From Acidobacteriota bacterium (GTDB lineage Bacteria > Acidobacteriota > Terriglobia > Acidiferrales > UBA7541), in assembly GCA_003224195.1 (NCBI GenBank), contig QHYP01000202.1, positions 1 through 25,074 of the forward strand: 25,074 nucleotides of DNA, read 5' to 3'. Shown in pieces: positions 8,220 to 15,673 of the stretch. The translations under genes and the position numbers were made by a program. Below the pieces are notes generated by a model. It saw only the letters and a program-made list of their open reading frames with translations. It was not told the origin of the DNA and did not search any database. Within the stretch, counting starts at the first letter, position 1; every line of letters starts with the position of its first letter.

Positions 8220-8507
8220 TCACTTGCGGGGAATGGTCATTTCGGCTCCAACGGTTCCAATGGTGATATTCACCCAGCGAACGGAGATCGTCTTGTCCGG
8301 TTTTTGAAACCACAGGGCGACCCAATGGCCATCGATCGGATGAGGAGTTACGGCTACCAACTCCCCGGTATCGAGGGGAATCACCGGCATCACGCTGACA
8401 GGAAACGACGGTCCGGTGCGCGTGAACGTGGGGACAAGTTTAGTGCAGCTGCCGGACGAAAGAACCAGGGTGAACACGAAACCCAGCAGTACCAGTCTCT
8501 TTACCAT
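8220..8507 (-). CDS. Small putative lipoprotein, unknown function
   Basis: A 95-residue exported protein. The N-terminus MVKRLVLLGFVFTLVLSSG is a classic basic-then-hydrophobic signal followed by SGSC, an imperfect lipobox, so it is probably a lipid-anchored or periplasmic protein. The mature part contains VTPHPIDGHWVALWFQKPDKT and ends in a beta-rich segment; I recognise no family. The ATG at 8507 is preferred because AAGGA sits six bases upstream; an ATG two codons earlier (8513) is too close to it. It is the first gene behind the promoter at 8633-8662, with the two-segment membrane protein following it. Confidence 0.65.
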   Translation of the reverse strand: MVKRLVLLGFVFTLVLSSGSCTKLVPTFTRTGPSFPVSVMPVIPLDTGELVAVTPHPIDGHWVALWFQKPDKTISVRWVNITIGTVGAEMTIPRK

Positions 8508-8632
8508 GGGCATTCCTTTCTTTTGCTTCCCGGCAAAGCACGAAGCCAACGGAAGACCGGGAACATCGAAAGTGGACTAGCAATTGGAGGTCAGTTGCAG
8601 GCTGGCCTCGCGAAGGGCCCGACTCGGGTGAG

Positions 8633-8662
8633 ATTCTGCTGCGCGTCCGCACGGAATGTCAA
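8633..8662 (-). promoter_or_regulatory. Sigma70-type promoter of the lipoprotein/membrane protein pair
   Basis: On the minus strand a perfect TTGACA (8657-8662) is followed after 18 bases by CAGAAT (8633-8638). The predicted start near 8626 leaves a leader of roughly 120 bases before the ATG at 8507. The rest of the 361-base gap from 8508 to 8868 shows nothing else I can support. Confidence 0.5.
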
Positions 8663-8868
8663 CACCTGCGGCGAAGCCGAGGATAGTGAACGAAGAATCG
8701 AAGGAATTCGCTCGCTGGGGACAGAGCACGGGTCCCTAGGCCCGCGGCATGAGCTAGGAAACTGCGAGCTACAGGCAACGGCTGATTCGCCCGGTTATCC
8801 CGCAGCGATTAATCCGACAGGCGGAGCAAACGAACGATCGTGTGCAGGGAGCCTGTACATTGCCCCAA

Positions 8869-9357
8869 TCACGCCGCCCGGGCGAGCTGGCGATACTCCT
8901 GCTCGGCTTGCGGCGACAGCAAAACCCAAATCGTGTAGATCCCCAGCGCCGTCCCGAATGGCACATGCAGTAGCTCCAGGAATCCGAGCACCAAGGTGAG
9001 CGTGCGCGCCCACGGCTCCCGTTGCAGCAATCCCCACCCCGCGGCAAATCCGGCGATGGCCTTCAGGAATAGCCACACGCCGAGCGTGGACATGAGCCCT
9101 TGCAAGAAATTCTGGAACGGGAAAACATCGCCGCGCACAAAGTGGACAAAAAGCGTGTTCCCCAGCAGGAACAGCACTGCGCCGCCAATCAGGTGCAGCG
9201 CGGAAGCCGCGAGCCAAAGGATTGCCACAAGCTGTATGTGCCGGCTCACGCGTCCGCCGGTGCTCGTCGGAACGGCCGCCATCCCCACCGGCTTGCCGCA
9301 CGATCCGCAAAAACGCTGCCCCGCCGCCAACTGCGTTCCGCAACCATCACAATACAT
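8869..9357 (-). CDS. Zinc-ribbon membrane protein, unknown function
   Basis: A 162-residue protein with an N-terminal zinc ribbon (Cys3, Cys6, Cys17, Cys20 in CDGCG and FCGSCG) followed by about four membrane segments. These include VAILWLAASALHLIGGAVLF, LMSTLGVWLFLKAIAGFAAG and LGFLELLHVPFGTALGIYTI. Zinc-ribbon plus membrane architecture of this kind is common in bacteria but functionally undefined. The ATG at 9357 has a strong GGGAGGGG ribosome site. It lies 113 bases downstream of the M28 peptidase gene on the same strand, so it could be a distal gene of that transcript. The short charged C-terminus (QAEQEYRQLARAA) is probably cytoplasmic. Confidence 0.78.
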   Translation of the reverse strand: MYCDGCGTQLAAGQRFCGSCGKPVGMAAVPTSTGGRVSRHIQLVAILWLAASALHLIGGAVLFLLGNTLFVHFVRGDVFPFQNFLQGLMSTLGVWLFLKAIAGFAAGWGLLQREPWARTLTLVLGFLELLHVPFGTALGIYTIWVLLSPQAEQEYRQLARAA

Positions 9358-9470
9358 GGTGCCCCTCCCTCTCGGCCCGCTCGCCTAACCAAACCATACG
9401 CCCAAGCAAGCCAAATAGTTCCGCCTGCCCGAACCAAAAGCAGGAGGTCCCCGGGACAGCGCTTTCTCGC

Positions 9471-11105
9471 TCAAGGCCTCGGCCCACCGTCCGGACTCCT
9501 CGCCGGCTGCGGTGGCGGCAGCGGCTTGCGCGGGAACGTCGCCTGCCGGTTCGCCGCCTGATACACAAAAGTGGCCACGATCGCCGCCATCTGCTTCAAG
9601 TCGCCGGCCTGGACCCGGTCGTACACGTCCATGTTGCTGTGGTGCGTCCGCGTGCCGTACTCGAGCGGGTCCTGGATGAATTGGAATCCCGGCAGACCCA
9701 CGGCATCGAACGACAGATGATCCGTGCCGCCGGTATTGCGGATCGAAATCGTGGTCATGCCAAGATTTGCAAAAGGCTCCATCCACGCGCGAAAAATCGG
9801 CGCCGCCGCTTCGTTCCCTTGCAAATACACGCCGCGCAGCTTGCCGCTGCCGTTGTCAATGTTGAAGTAGACGTCGAACTTCGCATGTTCCGGCTTGAGT
9901 TGCATCTTCTCGGGATCGGCGAAGTGCTCTTTCACGTACGCGCGCGAGCCGAGCAGTCCCTGTTCCTCGCCGGTCCACAGCCCGATGCGCACCGTCCGCC
10001 GCGGCTTCACGCCGACCGCTTTCAACACACGCATGACCTCCAGCATCACCGCCGAGCCGACGCCGTTGTCCGTCGCTCCCGTCCCCGAATGCCACGAATC
10101 GAAGTGCGCCCCGATCATAACCAACTCGTCGGCGAGGTCTGTCCCGGGAATTTCGCCGATGATGTCGAAGGAGTTCGCATCGCTCTCGAGGAATTTGTTC
10201 TGCACGTTGAGCTCGATCGTGACCGGCACCCCGTCCTCCACTGTGCGGCAGATGCGGTTGTAGTGCTCGGCGGCGAGCATCACCTGCCCGGGCACAGGAG
10301 GGTCCTTCGGGTCGCGCGATCCACCCGATTGCACGAAAACTGTCCCGCCGTCTCCGCGCCCTTCCTGGAAAACCGCCGCGACGCCCTCATCCAGCAGAAA
10401 CTGGTTGCGCTTCCGGTTGAACTCGCGCTGCGTGCGCAAGCGCTCGATGGCGGCGCGGCGCTCGGGCGTAAGAGGTGGCTGTTCGAGGGGTTGCTGCGCG
10501 ATGTCGGCAAGCTCAGCATCGGTGTAGCGGTGCGCGAGCGGCTCGGTCACCATGGTCAGATCTCGCGCCGCGTTGATGAGGACAATCTTCCCTTTCAGTC
10601 TGCCCCGATACTTGTCGAAATCAGCTTCGCTCTCGAGCGGAGCGAGCACCGCATCCGCCGTGATCGTGCCGTTGGTGCCGGGCGTCCACGCCAGCGCGTA
10701 ACCGATGAGTGGATACGTCACCGGTGAAGTCACGTTCGCGGAAAAGCGTTCGTTGACCCAGCCGCGCCCGAATTCCCACGGCTCGAGGTGCACGCTTGCT
10801 AGGCCCCACTCCTTCATCTGCTTCAGCGACCATTCGGCCGCCAGCTTCGTGTTCGGCGAGCCCGTCAGCCGCCCGCCGTACACGTCGGCGAGAAAACTCA
10901 GCGTCTTCATCACCTGCGATTTTTGAATGGCCTCTTCTTTGAGCTTGTAGAGAACGTCCAGGTCAACGGAATCTTTTTGAGGTTCGGCGGGAGTCGCCTT
11001 CAGCGCTTCCTGAACTGGTTTCTTAGGCGTCTTCTTCGGCGCCTGCGCAGCGATCGGCAATACGAAGCACAAAACAGCAATCGGATACAGCATCCACTTT
11101 GGCAA
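9471..11105 (-). CDS. Secreted M28-family metallopeptidase (aminopeptidase/carboxypeptidase Q-like)
   Basis: A 544-residue exported zinc peptidase. It opens with a signal peptide (MLYPIAVLCFVLPIAAQA), then a lysine/proline-rich linker, an M28 domain, and an inserted PA-like region (about residues 120-310). The co-catalytic zinc site is readable in order: GAHFDSWHSGTGATDNGVG (His and Asp near 334 and 345), TGEEQG with the catalytic Glu pair, NIDNGSG (Asp), and THHSNMD (His) near 490. The family removes amino acids from peptide ends; the specific substrate is unknown. The start is TTG at 11105, because GGGAGG lies six bases before it while the ATG four codons later has none. A proline-rich tail (PLPPPQPARSPDGGPRP) ends the protein. 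The TonB-fusion gene lies 214 bases upstream. Confidence 0.88.
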   Translation of the reverse strand: MPKWMLYPIAVLCFVLPIAAQAPKKTPKKPVQEALKATPAEPQKDSVDLDVLYKLKEEAIQKSQVMKTLSFLADVYGGRLTGSPNTKLAAEWSLKQMKEWGLASVHLEPWEFGRGWVNERFSANVTSPVTYPLIGYALAWTPGTNGTITADAVLAPLESEADFDKYRGRLKGKIVLINAARDLTMVTEPLAHRYTDAELADIAQQPLEQPPLTPERRAAIERLRTQREFNRKRNQFLLDEGVAAVFQEGRGDGGTVFVQSGGSRDPKDPPVPGQVMLAAEHYNRICRTVEDGVPVTIELNVQNKFLESDANSFDIIGEIPGTDLADELVMIGAHFDSWHSGTGATDNGVGSAVMLEVMRVLKAVGVKPRRTVRIGLWTGEEQGLLGSRAYVKEHFADPEKMQLKPEHAKFDVYFNIDNGSGKLRGVYLQGNEAAAPIFRAWMEPFANLGMTTISIRNTGGTDHLSFDAVGLPGFQFIQDPLEYGTRTHHSNMDVYDRVQAGDLKQMAAIVATFVYQAANRQATFPRKPLPPPQPARSPDGGPRP

Positions 11106-11319
11106 GAGTGCCTCCCTCGCGACCCGGCAATTTTTCGGAGCATCCTAACCGAAAAGCGACCGGCCGGGGGCGAAAATCAATGAGAATAACCAGAGGAGCC
11201 GGCCCTCGGCACGAGGCTGGCACGATCACGGAGCCGTCGCGACCGCTGTTCGAGCATTGTTTCCAAATAGGCAGAGTACACGTCGAGAGCGGAGTGCGTT
11301 CAAGGAGAGAAGAACTCGA

Positions 11320-13374
11320 TTACTGGGGCCGGAAGCGGACGGTCACCGTCATATGCATGGCGACCGGCTTGCCGTCGAGCATGGCCGGCTGATATTTCCA
11401 TTGCCGCACGGCATCCATCGCTGCCTGGTGGAGAGCGGGCGGGCCGGAAATCACTTTCATCCCGGATACACGGCCGTTCGTTCCGATCTGCGCATCGATG
11501 GTCACGTCTCCGCTGATTCGCAAATTTCGTGCCGCCGGCGGATAAACAGGGGGCACCAACGAAATCAGCTTCGCAGGTTTCACGTCCCCGCCAACCACCG
11601 TTTCCTCCGGTTTCGGCGCAGCCGGGGCGCTCGGCTGCACTTCCGCCAGGCCGGATGCTGGCAGGTCCGTGGGCAGCGAAGGTTCGGCGAGTCCGCCGGG
11701 CAGGCTCGAGCCTGCGTCCGCCTCCTTTGGCGCAGCCGCCTTTCGCGACAGTACCGGGGCGGCAAGCCGAATTTCAGGGAGATCGGGCTTTTTGGCCGGC
11801 TGCTTTTCAGCCGTTATTTTCTCTGCGGGCTCTTTTTGTGCTGCCGTTTTTTCGAGCGACTTCAATTCCTTGCGCGCACTCTCGCGCAAGTCCGTGACAT
11901 CTGACGATGCCGCGTTGAGCGAAGGCGCAGTTGCCTTGGAATTCATACCAGCGCTCGGTGCCGGATTCACGCTAGTCCCCCGCGAGACCGGCGCGGACAA
12001 AGGCCAACTGGGGGCTTGCTGCGGCGCCTTTTTCGAGGCAGCCGGTGCGAAGAAGGATGCAACGCTCTCCCGAAAATTGGACGTGCTTTGGATAGGATTT
12101 TGGCGCAAATACCACGCGCCCCCCGCGATGCCAAGCACCACAACGGCCGCGATTGTGCCCATGAGCCGACCGCGGCCCAACCACCGCCCTTTGCTGCCGG
12201 ATTCGGCGGCATCGTCAACCAGGAGGCGTCCGCCGAACATAGGCGCTCCGAGTTCGGATGAGGCCGATTCATCATCGGCAATAACAATGGAGTCAGCCGC
12301 ACCGAAGCGGACCGCAGACCCCTCGTGCGCATCTTCGACGGCTGATGCGAGGGGTTCGGTTTGCAGCACTGTCGGCGCCGGAGAGGATAGCGGGGAGTGC
12401 GGCCCAGTCTGTGCGTTCTTCCGTGCCGCTGGATCAATCCAGGAAGGTACTGGGATGCCCTCGTTCCCGAAAATCGAGGCCGCTGCGTGCGTGTCGTCGT
12501 CTTTTGCGGGAGGGGTCAGCGTTTGCGCAAGCGGTGCCGTTTCCGATTTAGACGGCGTGCTCGCCGGGGGCGTGGTGGCTTCGCTCTGCACTAAATTCAT
12601 CAACGAACGGAACGTCCCCGACGACGCGCCGGATTCGCCAGCCTCCTTGGCGGGTACGCCGGGCGCCATATCCCTCTTCGGGGGCGGCAGCGGAGGGGAG
12701 GGGGGTGGTGGGAGAGTGATCCTCGGCAACGGAGGCGCCGTGGTCGAGGGTTTAGTTTCCGAAGCTTGCCGCATTCCTACATTGGAAACATCGCCCGCCT
12801 CGCTCGGGGCGGAAAACCTCGGCATCGCGACGCGTTCCGCTTTTCCGTCCGCAGTCGGCAAAGAGCTGCCTGGCGGAGGCGCGACCGCGGTAGAAGCCTT
12901 TGTCGCAGGCGTCATGAGTCGGTCGCCCGGAAACCGCATACCCCAGAACCCAACTATCGGCTCCGTGAATTCGAGCTCTACGTATCCGCTGACATTTCTA
13001 TAATTTTTCGACTTGGTGACCTGGCAAACTACTTCCTTCTTCGTATTCTCATTGCTCAGAAAGAGTAACTGCCCGGGGCCTACTGGGGCGGACAGGCGAA
13101 TGACGGCGCCATTCGCAAAGATGAGAACAGTACGGGTTTTTTCTGAAAAGGGCTCGCGCTTAATCGACCCGTCCACGGCCCCCGCGCCATGTACCGTAAC
13201 CGGAACTTCCAGGGCGACGGGCTGTGGCCGCGCTGCTTCTTCGGTGCGTTGCGCAAGCGTTGAACGCGCGGGGGGAGTGCCCTCACCTTGCTGTGGGTTT
13301 GCCCTGCTAAGATCTTTCAATGTCTGCGGCATGGCTCCCGCGCCGGCGCGGGGCGTCGGCGGTCCCGCGCCCAT
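11320..13374 (-). CDS. PilZ-like/TonB C-terminal fusion protein
   Basis: A 684-residue single-span membrane protein. Residues about 50-160 form a PilZ-like barrel (KTRTVLIFANGAVIRLSAPV, then a GYVELEFTEPIVGFWG block). The usual c-di-GMP residues (RxxxR and D/NxSxxG) are not evident, so ligand binding is doubtful. A long Pro/Ser/Ala-rich linker follows, then one membrane segment near 403-422 (IAAVVVLGIAGGAWYL), a second low-complexity Lys/Ala/Pro-rich linker, and a TonB C-terminal domain (about 600-684: PPVYPPAARNLRISGDV, DAVRQWKYQPAMLDGKPV). The C-terminus is therefore periplasmic and the PilZ-like part cytoplasmic. TonB domains of this class pair with outer-membrane partners, but no ExbB/ExbD or receptor lies nearby. 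The start is uncertain: ATG 13374 or ATG 13332 (MPQTLKDL). Confidence 0.82.
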   Translation of the reverse strand: MGAGPPTPRAGAGAMPQTLKDLSRANPQQGEGTPPARSTLAQRTEEAARPQPVALEVPVTVHGAGAVDGSIKREPFSEKTRTVLIFANGAVIRLSAPVGPGQLLFLSNENTKKEVVCQVTKSKNYRNVSGYVELEFTEPIVGFWGMRFPGDRLMTPATKASTAVAPPPGSSLPTADGKAERVAMPRFSAPSEAGDVSNVGMRQASETKPSTTAPPLPRITLPPPPSPPLPPPKRDMAPGVPAKEAGESGASSGTFRSLMNLVQSEATTPPASTPSKSETAPLAQTLTPPAKDDDTHAAASIFGNEGIPVPSWIDPAARKNAQTGPHSPLSSPAPTVLQTEPLASAVEDAHEGSAVRFGAADSIVIADDESASSELGAPMFGGRLLVDDAAESGSKGRWLGRGRLMGTIAAVVVLGIAGGAWYLRQNPIQSTSNFRESVASFFAPAASKKAPQQAPSWPLSAPVSRGTSVNPAPSAGMNSKATAPSLNAASSDVTDLRESARKELKSLEKTAAQKEPAEKITAEKQPAKKPDLPEIRLAAPVLSRKAAAPKEADAGSSLPGGLAEPSLPTDLPASGLAEVQPSAPAAPKPEETVVGGDVKPAKLISLVPPVYPPAARNLRISGDVTIDAQIGTNGRVSGMKVISGPPALHQAAMDAVRQWKYQPAMLDGKPVAMHMTVTVRFRPQ

Positions 13375-13425
13375 GGCCCCTTCTCAGCTAACTTCCATTT
13401 TCGAGGCGAAGGAAAAATGGGCCTA

Positions 13426-13441
13426 TAGTACGGCGGTACTA
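13426..13441. promoter_or_regulatory. Operator-like inverted repeat upstream of the PilZ/TonB gene
   Basis: A perfect 6-base dyad (TAGTAC, GGCG, GTACTA) lies 52 bases upstream of the ATG at 13374. On the minus strand the right arm is part of a possible -10 element (TACTAT), so a bound regulator could block transcription. No regulator is known; this is only a pattern. Confidence 0.3.
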
Positions 13442-13533
13442 CGATAGAAACATTGCTGGTATATGCGGGAGCCCAGGTGGCTGGATTCCGTAAGAGCCGG
13501 GGTTTTCGCCAGGATGTCCGGTGAATCGCAGAT

Positions 13534-13764
13534 TCAGGTCGTCTTGAACTGCTCGTCCATCTCAACCTGATAGCCGCTGACGAGCCTGCCGGATTCGTTG
13601 GCCATGCCCGCAACGGCCATCAGCTCTTTGGACATCGCTTCCATCATGCCGTGTTTCCGCGCAGAAGCCGTATGAGAAGCAATGTAATAATTGCACTGAA
13701 TAGTGAAACTAACGGCACAATACATCAACTCCTTCGTCGAAGCGTCGAGCGTGCCCGGCGCCAT
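13534..13764 (-). CDS. Short carboxymuconolactone decarboxylase/AhpD-like protein, possibly truncated
   Basis: A 76-residue reading frame with the core of an AhpD-like/CMD domain: APGTLDASTKELMYCAVSFT, then QCNYYIASHTASARKHGM. Full members have an extra helix before this region and usually a CxxC pair (for example CPYC) used for peroxidase or disulfide exchange. Here only the first cysteine is kept (CNYY), and the histidine two residues after it in the SHT block is present. Upstream the frame stays open but does not look like a CMD N-terminus. The start is ATG 13764 with GGAG about eight bases ahead; an ATG at 13794 has no ribosome site. The gene may therefore be a 5'-truncated, non-catalytic remnant or a short variant. 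It follows yvcK by about 170 bases on the same strand. Confidence 0.5.
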   Translation of the reverse strand: MAPGTLDASTKELMYCAVSFTIQCNYYIASHTASARKHGMMEAMSKELMAVAGMANESGRLVSGYQVEMDEQFKTT

Positions 13765-13932
13765 GTCCTTCTCTCCATTTGGGCTCTGCGGCATCGGAAG
13801 ATTGCAAAATTGACGGGAAGTTTCGCTCAGAGCCAGCCGCGATGCGTCGGGCTGCCCATCGCCCAGTATCCGGCACGCGGCATAGGAAACGGGGCGTTCT
13901 GGACGGGAATCGTGCGAAAACGCCGTACCGGC

Positions 13933-14967
13933 TCAGCACGAATCGCGGCCTGCGGCGAATCTCTCGAGAAGGAGGCTGGCAAGGCGTTGCGCATTGTGGC
14001 GGATGACGCCGTGCTCTTCGAGCAGGTTGTCCAGAACGACGCGCAATCCAAGCTTCTGCAATTCGACGTCATCCACGACCGCGGGCTCAGCTCCTTCAGC
14101 GCGGTAGCGCCGGGCCACCTCGGCCGAAACGGGATGACGATTTGCCACGACCCAATCCAGCACACGGCGCGGTGTGTGCTGTTGGATGGCGCGCACGTGA
14201 TCCGCAACGGTGTAGCCGGATGTCTCGCCCGGTTGAGTCATGAGGTTCGCGACGTAGACACGGGTGGCTCGAGACGCAGCGACCGCTGCAGCGATTTCGG
14301 GGATGAGGAGATTCGGCAGAACGCTCGTATAGAGGGAGCCCGGTCCCATTAGGATCAGGTCAGCGGCAGCGATCGCTTCGAGCGCTTCCGGAATCGGACG
14401 GACGCGGGGCGGCACGAGAGCCACGCGGCGAATCCGAGCATTGCGCTTGACGATCCGGGTTTCACCCTCGACGCGCCGGCCGTCCTCAAACGTCGCCTCG
14501 AGGTGCACGTTGGCCAGTGTTGATGGAAAGATGCGGCCGTGGATCGCCAAGACATTACTGCTCTCCCGCACGGCTTCCGCAAAATCTCCCGTGACGTGTG
14601 ACAGCGCGGTGAGGAAAAGATTCCCGAAGCTGTGGCCCCGCAGGCCGCGCCCGGCGTGGAAGCGATATTGAAACAGGCGGCTGAGCAGCGCCTCGTCGTC
14701 TGAGAGGGCGACCATGCAGTTGCGGATGTCGCCAGGAGGTAGGATGCGGTGCTCGCGCCGCAGGCGGCCGGAGCTGCCACCGTCGTCTGTCACCGTGACG
14801 ATTGCGGCGATATCTGCGATAAGTTTGTGATCGGTTCCTACGGCACGACTGCGCGCCACATGGTCCTTCAGGCCGCGCAACAGTGTGGAAAGGCCCGTGC
14901 CACCGCCCAGGGCGACGATACGGACTCCTCGCGCACCATCTTTCGGATTGCTTCGTTCAGTTTTCAA
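13933..14967 (-). CDS. yvcK: YvcK-family UDP-sugar-binding protein (CofD-like fold)
   Basis: A 344-residue cytoplasmic protein of the YvcK family (formerly gluconeogenesis factor), which binds UDP-GlcNAc and affects carbon metabolism and cell-envelope growth in Bacillus. Family landmarks are clear: GGGTGLSTLL (21-30), TVTDDGGSSGRLR (58-70), PPGDIRNCMVALSD (77-90), HSFGNLFLTAL, TLANVHLEA, MGPGSLYTSVLPNLL and NLMTQPGETSGYT. Unlike CofD of coenzyme F420 synthesis, the TDDGGSSGRLR/PGDIRNC pattern is that of YvcK. The only possible start is TTG at 14967: an in-frame TAA lies just upstream and no ATG or GTG occurs before the GGGTG motif. It follows the TPR gene with an 18-base gap, so the two probably form an operon with the CMD-like gene behind. 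The rapZ-whiA neighbours seen in Gram-positives are not here. Confidence 0.92.
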   Translation of the reverse strand: MKTERSNPKDGARGVRIVALGGGTGLSTLLRGLKDHVARSRAVGTDHKLIADIAAIVTVTDDGGSSGRLRREHRILPPGDIRNCMVALSDDEALLSRLFQYRFHAGRGLRGHSFGNLFLTALSHVTGDFAEAVRESSNVLAIHGRIFPSTLANVHLEATFEDGRRVEGETRIVKRNARIRRVALVPPRVRPIPEALEAIAAADLILMGPGSLYTSVLPNLLIPEIAAAVAASRATRVYVANLMTQPGETSGYTVADHVRAIQQHTPRRVLDWVVANRHPVSAEVARRYRAEGAEPAVVDDVELQKLGLRVVLDNLLEEHGVIRHNAQRLASLLLERFAAGRDSC

Positions 14968-14985
14968 TCGAGGACCTGTCGAAGG

Positions 14986-15621
14986 TTATCCGGCAGTGCC
15001 GTCTTTCTCCGGGTAGAGAAGCTCCGTAAAACGGGGATCCTCTTGGAGGAAGGCAAAGTCATCGTCATTGCGCGCGTGAAAACGATTTTCCGGGCGGAGC
15101 TGGATCGCCAATTTCAGATTCTCCATCGCGGATTCCGCTTCGCCGGTAAGGCAATCGAGCGCGGCCATCGCATAAATGATGTAGTCCACTTTGGGTCCAA
15201 GCTTACGGGCTTTCCCGAGCGCTTCGCGCGCTTCGTCCCACCGGCCGAGGTTCATCATGGCCACGCCGCGCTGATAATAGTCATCGGCTGTACGCGGGTT
15301 CAGCTCGGCCGTGGGTTTCAATCGTGTCTCGATGATGCGCAGATGCATGCGCGCTCGATCGGCAAGCTCTTTGCTGGGACCGGCGAGAACCTTTTCCAAT
15401 TCCTGCCGAGCGCGCACCAGCTTCTGCTGTTGGAAGAGGACGACTGCCTCTTCGTAGGCCTTGAGTTGAGCTTGAACGTGAGGGTCGCCAAGCTCGACGC
15501 CGCCGCGTTGCGGGGGCGGATTTTCCTTTATCTTCTTTTTTTTCTGAAGCTTAGAAGATCCGTGGGAGGCGCTTGCAGATCGCCTTGAGCTCCTGGAAGA
15601 AGACTTTCGCGCTTTCCCCAT
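14986..15621 (-). CDS. TPR-repeat protein
   Basis: A 211-residue soluble protein. A basic, serine-rich head (MGKARKSSSRSSRRS and a KKKKIKE run) precedes a helical region with tetratricopeptide repeats. The best one reads ADDYYQRGVAMMNLGRWDEA followed by REALGKARKLGP, with a second repeat of AALDCLTGEAESAMENLKLA type. The protein ends in DFAFLQEDPRFTELLYPEKD, as in many TPR proteins with unknown partners. No signal peptide is seen. The ATG at 15621 is preferred because longer versions of the frame begin inside the adjacent insertion sequence. The gene sits 18 bases ahead of yvcK and has its own promoter (15629-15657), which the insertion sequence reaches but does not break. Confidence 0.75.
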   Translation of the reverse strand: MGKARKSSSRSSRRSASASHGSSKLQKKKKIKENPPPQRGGVELGDPHVQAQLKAYEEAVVLFQQQKLVRARQELEKVLAGPSKELADRARMHLRIIETRLKPTAELNPRTADDYYQRGVAMMNLGRWDEAREALGKARKLGPKVDYIIYAMAALDCLTGEAESAMENLKLAIQLRPENRFHARNDDDFAFLQEDPRFTELLYPEKDGTAG

Positions 15622-15628
15622 GTGCGGA

Positions 15629-15657
15629 ATGCTAACAGACGTGTCAAGAAGGGTCAA
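15629..15657 (-). promoter_or_regulatory. Promoter of the TPR-yvcK operon, abutting the insertion sequence target site
   Basis: On the minus strand TTGACC (15652-15657) and TAGCAT (15629-15634) are 17 bases apart, with the ATG at 15621. A start point near 15622 leaves almost no leader, so translation could be nearly leaderless. The target duplication of the insertion sequence begins at 15658, directly against the -35 hexamer. Confidence 0.5.
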
Positions 15658-15673
15658 CGCGCGAACTGGCGCC
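15658..15673. repeat. Target site duplication, left copy
   Basis: The 16-base sequence cgcgcgaactggcgcc is repeated exactly at 17057-17072, flanking the insertion sequence. Only one copy would have existed before insertion. Confidence 0.88.

Noticed and set aside
8145..8999. Plus-strand frame across the small lipoprotein genes
   Set aside because: It overlaps several minus-strand genes with good ribosome sites and carries no family signature.
9222..10727. 501-residue plus-strand frame opposite the M28 peptidase
   Set aside because: Antisense shadow; the minus-strand frame has a signal peptide and all zinc ligands.
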